This document shows positions 53,301 through 61,225 of a stretch of 64,000 nucleotides of DNA, one piece after another. The stretch is from Polyangium jinanense (GTDB lineage: Bacteria; Myxococcota; Polyangia; Polyangiales; Polyangiaceae), in assembly GCF_028435365.1 (NCBI RefSeq), contig NZ_JAGTJJ010000042.1, forward strand, positions 32,380 to 96,379, read 5' to 3'. The notes under the pieces are model-generated. The model saw only the letters and a program-made list of their open reading frames with translations. It made no database searches and had not been told where the DNA came from. The first letter of the stretch is position 1; each line of letters starts with the position of its first letter. The translations under genes were made by a program, and so were the position numbers.

Positions 53301-53912
53301 GCGCACGGGCTGCGAGAACGTCTTCTGATCGTCCTTCGCCTTCTTGAACTTCTCGATGACGTGGTTGAGCTTTTTCGTGCGGCCGCGCGGGACGAAGATC
53401 TCCTCGGCGCGTTGTTCAAGCTTGCGCAGGAGCGAAGAGAGCCCGGTTTGCCCGAGTCCCGCGCCGAAGAGGCTCTCGCCGAGATCGCCGCGCCCCTCGA
53501 CGAGCGCGCGTCCGCCTTCGACGAGGCGATCGTGCGAGAGGCCGAACATGGTCTCGAACTGCCCCTGCTCGAGGTTGCCGAGCAGGCGCCGGAGGTGCTC
53601 TTCCTCGATCGGCGCGTCCGTACGATCTCGTAGGGTATTCTTGCGGCCCTTCGTGCGGACGATCGAGAGCTCCTCGTCGTTCTCGCTACCGATGCGCCCA
53701 CCGATGCGGAGGTCGGGCTTCTTATGGCGATGATCGTCCGCGGTGCGCTCGGGGATGCCGAAAAAGAGGCCCGTGACGGCGCGTAGCGTGGTGCTCTTGC
53801 CGGCCTCGTTCGAGCCCACGACGACGTGCAGCGCGCGCGCGGGCGAGGAGAAGTCGAGGAGCAGGTCGGAGAACGGCCCCCAGCGGAGCAGCTCGAGCGC
53901 GAAGATCTTCAA
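50364..53912 (-). CDS. YhaN-type SMC-like DNA-repair ATPase
   Basis: A 1182-residue Rad50/SMC-like ATPase. The N-terminal head has Walker A GSNEAGKST (33-41); the C-terminal head has the signature and Walker B region PFVLDDILVNFDDARSRAA with the H-loop VLFFTHHARV. Between them are about 900 residues of Arg/Glu/Ala-rich coiled coil. This is the YhaN (Rad50-like) family, which partners the Mre11-like YhaO. The start is TTG at 53912, overlapping the upstream stop (TTGA), and gives the family's usual opening MKIFALELLRWGPF; GGAGGGGG lies just upstream. Confidence 0.9.
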   Translation of the reverse strand: MKIFALELLRWGPFSDLLLDFSSPARALHVVVGSNEAGKSTTLRAVTGLFFGIPERTADDHRHKKPDLRIGGRIGSENDEELSIVRTKGRKNTLRDRTDAPIEEEHLRRLLGNLEQGQFETMFGLSHDRLVEGGRALVEGRGDLGESLFGAGLGQTGLSSLLRKLEQRAEEIFVPRGRTKKLNHVIEKFKKAKDDQKTFSQPVRAWEEHKKELDALRERAAAAQAERESLLREHRRLSRIKRALRPIAERTEILLSLEARRDVVLLPETAAEDRRRAQAVIADAGPWEDRLRAEIAELEGKLVSLDVPAQLLDKAQAVRKIQEDLGSHRKASGDGARLRGELRQIEDEVRAICARLGRSMTAEQAEAWRLPAALELRVRGLVKQHVALDAQVRAAESALATVEARLAEERQRGAGLPPLADVADLGRAVERAQREGDLDKLIRERERVAEDLGARVRREHAALALFELPFDRIGALPLPSRETIERFERAFADDEAKARGLSQTLADRRKKLADVDRELERTRRGGAVPTEDEVAAAREHRDALWVAMRRSILADPVIEQGDVATFRAAPARVGIEMVLDYEARVRHADELAKRLFHEADRVAKVSTLSFERASLLQEIDELSASLAALATAREAESARWQQEWSRSGIAPLSPAEMKGFLVHYEKLAEDRARWMAAEAELASMRTLRTDHEEALARLLGAPLPGEASLSALMERARSVCERAARARTERESHDKELTRRTAESAQLKADLTKKQAELDAWSASWAEAMQSMDLARTTRPDEAEEVLRLWAELTKRCEKAGAIRHRIAGIEQDSKRFSANVLDVVRVAAPDLAGEPTEQAADMLVERFSLAEKDDIKKREVTGKLDEKRRELEDVTHKRKAAERKLAQLFDEARATSVSELVVAEERSKEVRDLRARLDPLERQLLDFGEGLGLEALVAECQGLTGDDVATALNAVELKNEATSNTRADIDKEIGKLEERLALLDGSGKAAEAAEEAEQHLAAMATLVEEYARARLAYRLLEDEIKQYREKHQGPIVRRASELFERLTLGSFVGIRGDDEGEEGRPILKCVRPAGGLVGVEGLSDGTRDQLFFALRMASLERHFEHNEPIPFVLDDILVNFDDARSRAALSILGELSQKTQVLFFTHHARVADLAREAVPPSRLCLHDLDTLGGRARLRPAS

Positions 53913-55156
53913 GGCGCTTCCCCCTCCGGGAACAGCTCGGGCAGGAGGTAGTCCGGTAGCTCCGAGACGAGACGCCGGACGACGTCGATCTCCTTGATCC
54001 GCGGGCCCACCTCGGCCTGGAAATACTCGGGCGGGAGCTTCGCCGCGATGTCGTCGAGCTCGCGCCCGAGCTTGCCGAGCTCGACATCGTCCTCGACGAT
54101 CCATCGAAGCTTGCTGAGGAGCGCCCCCACGGGATCATCACGCTCGGCGTGCGCGTCGAGATCGGCGAGGGTGCGCGTGCGGACCTGGACTTTCTCGACC
54201 CAGACCTCGCCGAGATCGTTCGCGAGCGTGCAGAGCTCGGTGCGGAATTTGTCGGGGTCACGCGAGAGCGCGGCGTGCGCGCGGCTCGGGCCGGTGACGG
54301 CGACACGCGCGCAGAGGTTACGGCCCATCGCCGCGTCGACCTCGCGCGAGAGCGCGGCGCGGCAAAGCTCGAGGACGTCGTCGGGCGAACGCGCGGGCGA
54401 GGCGTCGACCTGGCAGGCGGCCCAGCGCGCGACGTCGAGGATGCGGTGCTCGACCGATTTCACGCGGCCGTCCTCGACCGTGACGAGGCTCGCGCCCTTG
54501 GGCCCGGTCTCGCGGGCGTGGCGGCCCTGCAGGTTGCCGGGAAAAACGATCCAGGGGGTTTCGTGGAGGACCTCGCGCGCGTGGACGTGCCCGAGGGCCC
54601 AGTAGTCGTAGCCCTTCTGGACGAGCGACTCGACGCGGCAAGGCGCGTACGGCGCGTGCCCCTCGCGGCCCTCGGCGGCGGTGTGGAGCAGGCCGATGTT
54701 GAAGTAGCCCGTCCGCGGACCGGGGTAGGTCTGGGCGAGGTCCTCGGTCGTCTCGGCGCGGGCGTAGCCGCGGCCGTGCACGGCGACGCCGACGTCGTCG
54801 AGGACGATGGTCTCGGCGCGGTCGGTTCGGAGCTCGTGCACGTCCTTGGGCAAACGGAGGATCTTGCTCTTCGCGTCGTGGTTGCCGCGGACGATGAAGA
54901 CGCGGATGCCGGCGTCGCGCAGGCGCGCCATCTGCCGGACGAAGAAGAGGCCCGTGTTGTAGTCGGTCCAGTCGCCGTCGTAGAGGTCGCCGGCGATGAG
55001 GAGGAAATCGACGGATTCGGCGATGCACGCCTCGACGAGCGCTTCGAGGGCCCGCCGCGTCGCGCCGCGGAGTTTGTCCGCGGGCGCCCCTTCGTATCGA
55101 TCCAGCCCGCGCAGAGGACTGTCGAGGTGGATGTCCGCCGCGTGAAAAAACTTCAT
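53909..55156 (-). CDS. YhaO/SbcD-type DNA nuclease
   Basis: A 415-residue calcineurin-like metallophosphoesterase. The metal-binding motifs of Mre11/SbcD are present: DIHLDSP (Asp8, His10), GDLYDGD (Asp57), RGNHD (Asn92, His93), LLHT and GHVH. It should cut DNA ends in complex with the SMC-like ATPase encoded next, forming a second Mre11/Rad50-like complex besides SbcCD. The two genes overlap by four bases. The ATG start is 46 bases from the stop of typA's neighbour side. Confidence 0.9.
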   Translation of the reverse strand: MKFFHAADIHLDSPLRGLDRYEGAPADKLRGATRRALEALVEACIAESVDFLLIAGDLYDGDWTDYNTGLFFVRQMARLRDAGIRVFIVRGNHDAKSKILRLPKDVHELRTDRAETIVLDDVGVAVHGRGYARAETTEDLAQTYPGPRTGYFNIGLLHTAAEGREGHAPYAPCRVESLVQKGYDYWALGHVHAREVLHETPWIVFPGNLQGRHARETGPKGASLVTVEDGRVKSVEHRILDVARWAACQVDASPARSPDDVLELCRAALSREVDAAMGRNLCARVAVTGPSRAHAALSRDPDKFRTELCTLANDLGEVWVEKVQVRTRTLADLDAHAERDDPVGALLSKLRWIVEDDVELGKLGRELDDIAAKLPPEYFQAEVGPRIKEIDVVRRLVSELPDYLLPELFPEGEAP

Positions 55157-55202
55157 CAGGGGCCGCGGATACTACCCGCGGCGCCCCGCTCGGTCGATCG
55201 AT

Positions 55203-57041
55203 TTACTCGACGGCCTGTGCCTGTTCGATCGCGTCCTCACGCCGATCGCGCAGGTTCACCGCGAGCACCTTCTTGCGCACCCGCACGAACTCCGGCGTGA
55301 CCTCGACGAGTTCGTCGGCGTCGATCCACTCCATCGCGGTCTCGATCGTGAGCAGCCTCGGGCTCGCGAGCAGGACGTTCTCGTCCTTGCCGTGGTTGCG
55401 GATGTTGGAGAGCTTCTTCTCCTTGATCACGTTGCAGTCGGTGTCGTTCGGGCGGTTGTGCTCGCCGCAGATCATGCCCTCGTACACCTCGACGCCCGGC
55501 ACGATGAAGAACGTGCCGCGCGGCTGCAGGTGGTGGAGCGCGTAGGGCGTCGCGACGCCCGCGCGATCGGCCACGATGGCGCCCGTGGGCCTGCGCATCA
55601 TGGGCCCGCCCCACGGCGTCCAGCCGTCGAACATGGTGTTGAGCAGGCCCGTGCCGCGCGTCGACGTGAGGAACTCGCCGCGGAAGCCGATGAGCCCACG
55701 CGACGGGACCTGGAACTCCAGGCGCGCCCGGCCAAACCCGGGGTTCGTCATCTTCACCATGCGCCCGCGCCGCGACGAGAGGCGCTCGGTCACGATGCCG
55801 ACGTACGTCTCCGGCACGTCGATCACGACGAGCTCGACGGGCTCCATGGCCTGCCCCTCGATCTCGCGCGTCACGACCTCAGGGTTCGAGAGCTGCATCT
55901 CGTAGCCCTCGCGCCGCATCGTCTCGACGAGGATCGCGAGCTGCAGCTCGCCGCGGCCGAGCACGAGGAACGTGTCGGGCGAATCGGTCGGCTCGACGCG
56001 GATCGCCAGGTTCTTCCGGGCCTCGCGCTCCAGCCGATCCTTGAGCTGACGGCTCGTCAGGAACTTCGACTGCTTGCTCTTGCCCGCGAACGGCGAGGTG
56101 TTGACGCCGATCTTCATCTTGATCGTCGGCTCCTCGACGACGATCCGCTCGAGGGCCTCGGGGCGCTGCGGATCGGCGATCGTGTCGCCGATGTTCACCT
56201 CGAGCCCCGCGATGGCCACGACCTCACCGGCCTGCGCGCTCTCCGCGTTGACGCGCTTCAGGCCCTCGAACGTGAAGAGCGCCTTCACCGCGCCCTTCGT
56301 GACCTTGCCGTTCTCGCCGAGGACCACGACCTCGCCTGCCTGCCGGATGCTGCCGCGCGCAATGCGCCCGACCGCGAGCCTGCCGACGTAGTCGTCGTGC
56401 GTCGTGTTGCAGACGATGATCTGCAGCGGCTCCTCGGGGTCACCCTTGGGCTCGGGGACCCGCGCGAGGACCGTCTCGAAGAGCGGAACGAGGTTCGTGA
56501 GCTCGTGCTCGAGCTCGCGCTTGCACTGGCCGAGCTTGCCGATCGCGTAGACCGTGGGGAAATCGGTCTGCGCGTCGCTCGCGCCGAGGTCGCAGAAGAG
56601 GTCGAAGACCTCGGAGAGGACCTCGTGCGGACGGGCGTCCTGGCGGTCGATCTTGTTGATGACGACGATGAGCGGGAAGCCACGCTCGAGGCACTTCGAG
56701 AGCACGAAGCGCGTCTGCGGCAGGGGCCCCTCGGCCGCGTCGACGAGCAGGAGCGCGCCGTCGGCCATCATGAGGGTGCGCTCGACCTCGCCGCCGAAGT
56801 CGGAGTGTCCCGGGGTGTCGACGATGTTGATCTTGACGCCCTTCCAGCGGACGCTCGTGTTCTTCGCAAGGATGGTGATTCCTCGCTCGCGCTCGAGGTC
56901 GTTCGAGTCCATCACGCGCTCGGCAACCACCTCGTTTTCGCGGAAAGCGCCCGCCTGGCGGAGCATGTGATCAACGAGCGTGGTCTTACCGTGGTCGACG
57001 TGGGCCACGATGGCGATGTTGCGGAGATCCTTGCGGGCCAT
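55203..57041 (-). CDS. typA: Ribosome-associated GTPase TypA/BipA
   Basis: A 612-residue translational GTPase. G1 AHVDHGKTT (13-21), G2 RERGITI, G3 DTPGH, G4 NKID and the EF-G-like domains II, III and V plus the BipA-specific C-terminal domain (GHVH-independent, ending [19 protein letters not shown]) are in order. It binds the ribosome and helps assembly and stress growth. The ATG at 57041 gives the normal start [16 protein letters not shown], with AGGAG 11 bases upstream; a longer frame from 57140 is unlikely. It is divergent from the thioesterase gene. Confidence 0.95.
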   Translation of the reverse strand: MARKDLRNIAIVAHVDHGKTTLVDHMLRQAGAFRENEVVAERVMDSNDLERERGITILAKNTSVRWKGVKINIVDTPGHSDFGGEVERTLMMADGALLLVDAAEGPLPQTRFVLSKCLERGFPLIVVINKIDRQDARPHEVLSEVFDLFCDLGASDAQTDFPTVYAIGKLGQCKRELEHELTNLVPLFETVLARVPEPKGDPEEPLQIIVCNTTHDDYVGRLAVGRIARGSIRQAGEVVVLGENGKVTKGAVKALFTFEGLKRVNAESAQAGEVVAIAGLEVNIGDTIADPQRPEALERIVVEEPTIKMKIGVNTSPFAGKSKQSKFLTSRQLKDRLEREARKNLAIRVEPTDSPDTFLVLGRGELQLAILVETMRREGYEMQLSNPEVVTREIEGQAMEPVELVVIDVPETYVGIVTERLSSRRGRMVKMTNPGFGRARLEFQVPSRGLIGFRGEFLTSTRGTGLLNTMFDGWTPWGGPMMRRPTGAIVADRAGVATPYALHHLQPRGTFFIVPGVEVYEGMICGEHNRPNDTDCNVIKEKKLSNIRNHGKDENVLLASPRLLTIETAMEWIDADELVEVTPEFVRVRKKVLAVNLRDRREDAIEQAQAVE

Positions 57042-57157
57042 TTTGGGGGCCGCTCCTAGCACGCGCTTTGTGACGAGGCGAGCGAACCCGGCGGGCCGCG
57101 CACGAGCGATGGCCTTCCAGACCAAGGGCTTTTCCGGCATGGTGCGCGACGAAAAAA

Positions 57158-57601
57158 ATGTTGGATCTGGACGTCTTTCGGCAGCTCGCCGAGGAGCTCA
57201 TCCCTTTCAACAAGTGGATCGGCGTCAAGGTCGACCACCTCGCGCGAGGCCACGTGACGCTGTCGATCCCGTGGCGTGACGAGCTCATCGGTGATCCCGT
57301 GCGCCAGGCGATCCACGGCGGCGTGATCAGCATGCTCGCCGACACGGCAGGCGGGCTCTGCGTGTGGACCGCGATCGAGAACCCCGCGCTCGGTCGGGTT
57401 TCGACGGTGGATCTGCGCGTCGATTACCTCCGGCCCGGTCGACGCGAGACGCTCGTCGGCGACGCGACCACGGTGCGCGTCGGCGCCAAGCTCGGCTGGG
57501 CCGACATCCGGCTCTACCACCCGAGCGACGCGTCGGAGCTCGTCGCCACGGCCCGCGGCGTCTACGCGCTGAAGAACCCGAAGCAGCCAAGAGACGCCTG
57601 A
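57158..57601 (+). CDS. PaaI-type hotdog thioesterase
   Basis: A 147-residue single-hotdog acyl-CoA thioesterase of the PaaI family. The key segment is AIHGGVISMLADTAGG, with the HGG turn and the Asp near the active site, followed by VDYLRPGRRETLVGDATT. It hydrolyses an acyl- or aryl-CoA of unknown type. The ATG at 57158 follows an A-rich stretch (GAAAAAA) instead of a strong ribosome site. Confidence 0.85.
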   Translation: MLDLDVFRQLAEELIPFNKWIGVKVDHLARGHVTLSIPWRDELIGDPVRQAIHGGVISMLADTAGGLCVWTAIENPALGRVSTVDLRVDYLRPGRRETLVGDATTVRVGAKLGWADIRLYHPSDASELVATARGVYALKNPKQPRDA

Positions 57602-57655
57602 CCCCCCCCGGCGTCCTCTTGGCCATCGGCGGGCGAGCGAGGGTATCCTCGTCGC

Positions 57656-58525
57656 ATGCGACCTTTGACCATGGCGCTCGTCGCCTGCCTCTCGGGCGCC
57701 GCGTGCGCGACCGCAGCCGGGCAAGCCTGGGTGCAAGGCGAAGGCGAGCCCGCGCGCGAAGCCGAGCATCGCGGTTGGTCGGACACGCGGGGCGCGCGGG
57801 CGGGGTTTCTCGAAGCCGAGCGCGCGCCCGAACGAACGCCGGCCACGCCACGCGACACGACGCCCGCGGCCGCTCCCACGCCGAACGCGGAGGAGGTCGT
57901 GGCCATCACGGCGCAAGGCTCGGGCACGACGCCCGCGGCGGCCTTCCGCAACGGCGAGCGGTTCCGCAACACCTATTACGACTTCCCGAAAGAAGACGCG
58001 GGCCCGAAGAACGCGACGATCTACGACGCGAGCTGCAAGCCGATCACGCTCGTCACGCAGGACTTCCACGATCGCGTCTGCGTGCAGGGCAGCGGCCGCC
58101 TCTCGACGGGCGAGACCGTGAGCTTCGCCAAACGCGACTGCGACTGCGCCGCGGTCTGCCCGCGCACGAACCAGAAGATCTGCTTCGAGCGTCTCGACCC
58201 CGCCCGCTTCCCCACGGGCCGCGGTGCCCTCGGCAAGCCGATCACGCCGCTGCGCTCGGTGGCCGTGGACTCGTCGGTGATCCCGCTCGGGACCGTGCTC
58301 TTCATCCCCGAGTTCAAGGGCGTGAGCCTGCCCGAGGGCGGGCGCCACGACGGCTGCTTCGTCGCCGAGGACCGCGGCATGAAGGTCGTCGGAAGGCAGA
58401 TCGACGTCTTCACGGGAGATCCCGCCGCGACGATCCGCCTGAACGGGCTCGTGCCCTCGAACCGCGGCGTACGCGTCTACGCAGACGACGCGCGCTGCCG
58501 CTCGCTCGTCGCCCGCGGGCCCTGA
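57656..58525 (+). CDS. 3D-domain lipoprotein
   Basis: A 289-residue lipoprotein (VACLSGAAC). A Pro/Ala/Thr-rich linker leads to a C-terminal 3D (Asp-Asp-Asp) domain: VAVDSSVIPLGTVLFIPEF, then DGCFVAEDRGMKVVGRQIDV, with the three acidic residues of the MltA-like double-psi barrel. Such proteins cleave glycan strands of peptidoglycan. Six Cys residues in the middle (CDCAAVCPRTNQKIC) are unusual for the family and suggest disulfides. It follows the thioesterase gene by 54 bases. Confidence 0.8.
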   Translation: MRPLTMALVACLSGAACATAAGQAWVQGEGEPAREAEHRGWSDTRGARAGFLEAERAPERTPATPRDTTPAAAPTPNAEEVVAITAQGSGTTPAAAFRNGERFRNTYYDFPKEDAGPKNATIYDASCKPITLVTQDFHDRVCVQGSGRLSTGETVSFAKRDCDCAAVCPRTNQKICFERLDPARFPTGRGALGKPITPLRSVAVDSSVIPLGTVLFIPEFKGVSLPEGGRHDGCFVAEDRGMKVVGRQIDVFTGDPAATIRLNGLVPSNRGVRVYADDARCRSLVARGP

Positions 58526-58643
58526 TCCGCGTACTGCGGCCGCGCCAACCGTTTTCCAGACGCCCGCGAAATCCACACGGTCATCGGAGTGCCCCGTTGC
58601 GCCCCCGCGCGCACCCTGGCACGCTTTGGCCGAGTCGCCGCGC

Positions 58644-60365
58644 ATGGCTGCTTCGCCCCCTGCCCCCACGACCGGATCGCCCCTCGTCGTCCCTCCGGGG
58701 CTCGTACCGACGGCGGAAGCCCACCTGGTGCAGACGCCGCTCCTGCACCTCTACGTGTACCTGCTCGACAAGCTCCTCACGGGGACGCTCGTGCTGACCA
58801 CGAAGACGGGCGCGCGCGCCGCGGTGTCGTTCGACGAGGGAACGCCGACGCGCGTGATGGATCTCGCGGGCACCCGGTACGCCGAACGAACCCCGCTCGA
58901 GCGGGCGATGATCAAGCTCTGCGAGGTCGAGGCCGAGACGCGGTACGCGTTCTACGCGGGGCAAGACCTGCTCGCGGAGCGGGGCACGGAGGTGCCGCGG
59001 GTCGAGCCGCTCGCGGTGATCATGGCCGGCGCGCGCGCGTTCGTCGGGGCGCCGCAGGCCGAGGCAACGCTGCGCCGGGTCGACGACGTCCCGATGGGGA
59101 TCGCGAACGGGGCGACGCCGGAGCGGTTCCGGCTGACGCCCGAGGAGCGCGCGCTCGTCGAGCGGCTCCGCAAGCAGCGGACGACGCTCGCCGACCTCGT
59201 GAAGACGAGCGGCGTGCCCCCGCGCATCGTGCGTGGCGTGGTCTACGGGATGACGATCACGCGGCATCTGGATTTCGGCGGCTCCACGCGCCCACCCGTG
59301 GGGCTCGAGCGCGCCGCCGCCGCGCGCACCGCGATGACCTCCGACCCGTACGGGTGGCGACCGACGTCGGGCACGACGGGCCCGCAGTACGTGGACCAGA
59401 CCGGGACGCGGCCGCGGGACGAGGTGATACGCGCGGCAGACCCGACCGGGCCTCTACAGACCGTCAAGCGCGAGGGGACCGGGCCGCTCCAGGCCATCAA
59501 GCGCGAGGGAACCGGGCCCCTCCAGGCCGTCAAACGTGCGTCCGACCTGACCGGGCCGATGCCGCCCGACAAACCCGCGCCCCCGAACAACGAGAAACGC
59601 CGCGCCGAGATCGAGGCCAAGCTCGCCTCCGTTCCGAACGAGGACCATTTCCAGATGCTCGGCGTCCCGCGCGACGCGACGTCGAGCGACGTCCGGAACG
59701 CCTATTTCAAGCTGGCGCTGGTGTACCATCCGGACAAACTCCCGAAGGATCTGCACGACTTGAAGCCCCGGGTGGCGCGGCTCTTCGCGTCCATCAACGG
59801 AGCCTACGCGGCGCTGAAGGACGACGCGGGGCGCGCCCAGTACCTCGCGTCGCTGAGCGGCGCCGTGCTCGACGAGCAGGCCCAGATCGAGCGCGCCGTG
59901 AATGCCGCGCTCGAATTCGAGAAGGCCGAGGTCTTCCTGCGAAAGAACGACCTCACCTCTTGCGAAGCCTCCGTGCGGCGCGCCGTCTCCGCCGATCCCG
60001 AGCAGCCCGCGTACATTGCCTTGCTCGCGTGGGTCGTGGCGAGCCGGCGGCCGCTCCCGCCGGTGCCCGAGGAGGGCAAGACGAACAACGTCTACGACGA
60101 CTGCATCACGCAGCTCGACGGCGTCCTCAAGGCGGAGCCCGATTACGAGAAGGCGCTGCTCTACCGCGGCCGGCTGCTCAAGCTCGCCGGGCGTGTCCAC
60201 CAGGCGTACCGGGACTTCAAGCGCGTCACGGTCGTCAACCCGAAGAACATCGAGGCGGCGCGCGAGGTGCGTCTCTACGAAATGAGGCACCCGCCCGAGG
60301 ACGACGGACCCGGCTCGAACCCCGGCCGGGGCCTGCTCGGCAAGCTCTTCAACAAGAAGCGCTGA
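58644..60365 (+). CDS. DUF4388 and J-domain protein
   Basis: A 573-residue cytoplasmic protein. Residues about 15-110 look like DUF4388 (LLDKLLTGTLVLTTKTGARA...VSFDEGTPTRVMDLAG), a domain shared by gliding- and signalling-related proteins in deltaproteobacteria. A low-complexity linker holds three TGPLQAIKREG-type repeats. A J domain follows at about residues 330-400 with the HPD tripeptide (VYHPDKLP) needed to stimulate Hsp70. The C-terminal ~150 residues are TPR-like. A TTG at 58626 is an alternative start. It probably recruits a DnaK to a signalling complex; the client is unknown. Confidence 0.85.
   Translation: MAASPPAPTTGSPLVVPPGLVPTAEAHLVQTPLLHLYVYLLDKLLTGTLVLTTKTGARAAVSFDEGTPTRVMDLAGTRYAERTPLERAMIKLCEVEAETRYAFYAGQDLLAERGTEVPRVEPLAVIMAGARAFVGAPQAEATLRRVDDVPMGIANGATPERFRLTPEERALVERLRKQRTTLADLVKTSGVPPRIVRGVVYGMTITRHLDFGGSTRPPVGLERAAAARTAMTSDPYGWRPTSGTTGPQYVDQTGTRPRDEVIRAADPTGPLQTVKREGTGPLQAIKREGTGPLQAVKRASDLTGPMPPDKPAPPNNEKRRAEIEAKLASVPNEDHFQMLGVPRDATSSDVRNAYFKLALVYHPDKLPKDLHDLKPRVARLFASINGAYAALKDDAGRAQYLASLSGAVLDEQAQIERAVNAALEFEKAEVFLRKNDLTSCEASVRRAVSADPEQPAYIALLAWVVASRRPLPPVPEEGKTNNVYDDCITQLDGVLKAEPDYEKALLYRGRLLKLAGRVHQAYRDFKRVTVVNPKNIEAAREVRLYEMRHPPEDDGPGSNPGRGLLGKLFNKKR
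59445..59543 (+). repeat. Three 33-bp coding repeats
   Basis: ACCGGGCC motifs at 59445, 59478 and 59511 mark three 33-bp units coding for TGPLQxxKREG in the linker ahead of the J domain; a partial fourth copy begins at 59550. Confidence 0.75.
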
Positions 60366-60392
60366 GCATTCCCCGCCGGGATTCGCAGGCGT

Positions 60393-61103
60393 TCAGCCGC
60401 CCGGACAGGTGACGAGAATGCCGCCGCCGGACAAGCTGTCGCAGGAGAACTGAAAGCACGGGTCGTTCAAGCACGCGCAATTCGGCGTGCTGCCGCACGC
60501 GGCGGGGATCGGCTCGCAGTGGTAGGAATCGGGGTAGCCTGCGACGTCCGACGTGGTCTTCTGGCAATACTCCGTGGCCTTGTCGCAGAAGTTGTGGCCG
60601 CAGGGGAAGAGCCCCTCGGGCGGCTCGCAATTGCCGAGGTCCGAGACATCATGGCCCGCCTGTGCGGCGTCGCAGGGATTGCCATACACCATGCCGTCGC
60701 ACGCGCAGGTCGGGAAATATGCGTCCGGGCACCCTTCCGGCCGCGGTTTGCAAATGCCGGTGAGGTCGGTATCGCCGCACCGATCATTCGGATAATCGCA
60801 CCACTCGCCGGGTCCACACATGAGCCCGGCGAACCCGCCACACGGCGCGCCGCTGGAGCCGCCGCCCATACCGCCGACGCCGGAGGACGACGACGAACCG
60901 CCGGCGCCCCCCTGACCGCAGGAATCGGCGCCGCAGCCGCCACCGCCGCCCTGACCGCCGCCCATACCGCCCGAACCGCCCGCGCCCCCGCCCGAGCCAC
61001 CCGAGCCATTGTTCGAATCGACGAACGACACGCTGCAGCCGCCGAGCAGCAAAACACAAAGCGAAGCTGCGCCCAACCATCCATGCAAAGCCAATCGCAT
61101 CAC
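60393..61103 (-). CDS. Kazal-like Cys-rich lipoprotein
   Basis: A 236-residue lipoprotein with signal peptide ending LCVLLLGGC, then a Gly/Ser-rich linker of about 60 residues. The rest is Cys-rich: CGGFAGLMCGPGEWCDYPND followed by CPDAYFPTCACDGMVYGNPC, the pattern of a Kazal-type inhibitor domain (C-x-CDGMxYGNxC), and a third Cys cluster (FCDKATEYCQ, CACLNDPC). It may inhibit a protease at the surface. The start is Met1 or Met2. It converges on the J-domain gene with 27 bases between. Confidence 0.75.
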   Translation of the reverse strand: MMRLALHGWLGAASLCVLLLGGCSVSFVDSNNGSGGSGGGAGGSGGMGGGQGGGGGCGADSCGQGGAGGSSSSSGVGGMGGGSSGAPCGGFAGLMCGPGEWCDYPNDRCGDTDLTGICKPRPEGCPDAYFPTCACDGMVYGNPCDAAQAGHDVSDLGNCEPPEGLFPCGHNFCDKATEYCQKTTSDVAGYPDSYHCEPIPAACGSTPNCACLNDPCFQFSCDSLSGGGILVTCPGG

Positions 61104-61225
61104 GGCCTCCAGACACGCCCTTCAGCAAGCGTAATGCCACAGCGTATCACGTTCTTTTGAGGCCCACCGCGAATGCAAAGGCAGGCCGCGATGTCGCGGC
61201 GTTGGCCCAGCCTGCGCCAGAATGA

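Noticed and set aside
50151..53633. A long open frame on the plus strand opposite the SMC-like ATPase
   Set aside because: It is antisense to a clear ATPase with Walker motifs; the Arg/Glu-rich translation is a by-product of high-GC third positions.
58600..58640. Sigma-54-like TGGCACG before the J-domain gene
   Set aside because: The GG and GC pairs are one base too close, so the -24/-12 spacing is wrong.
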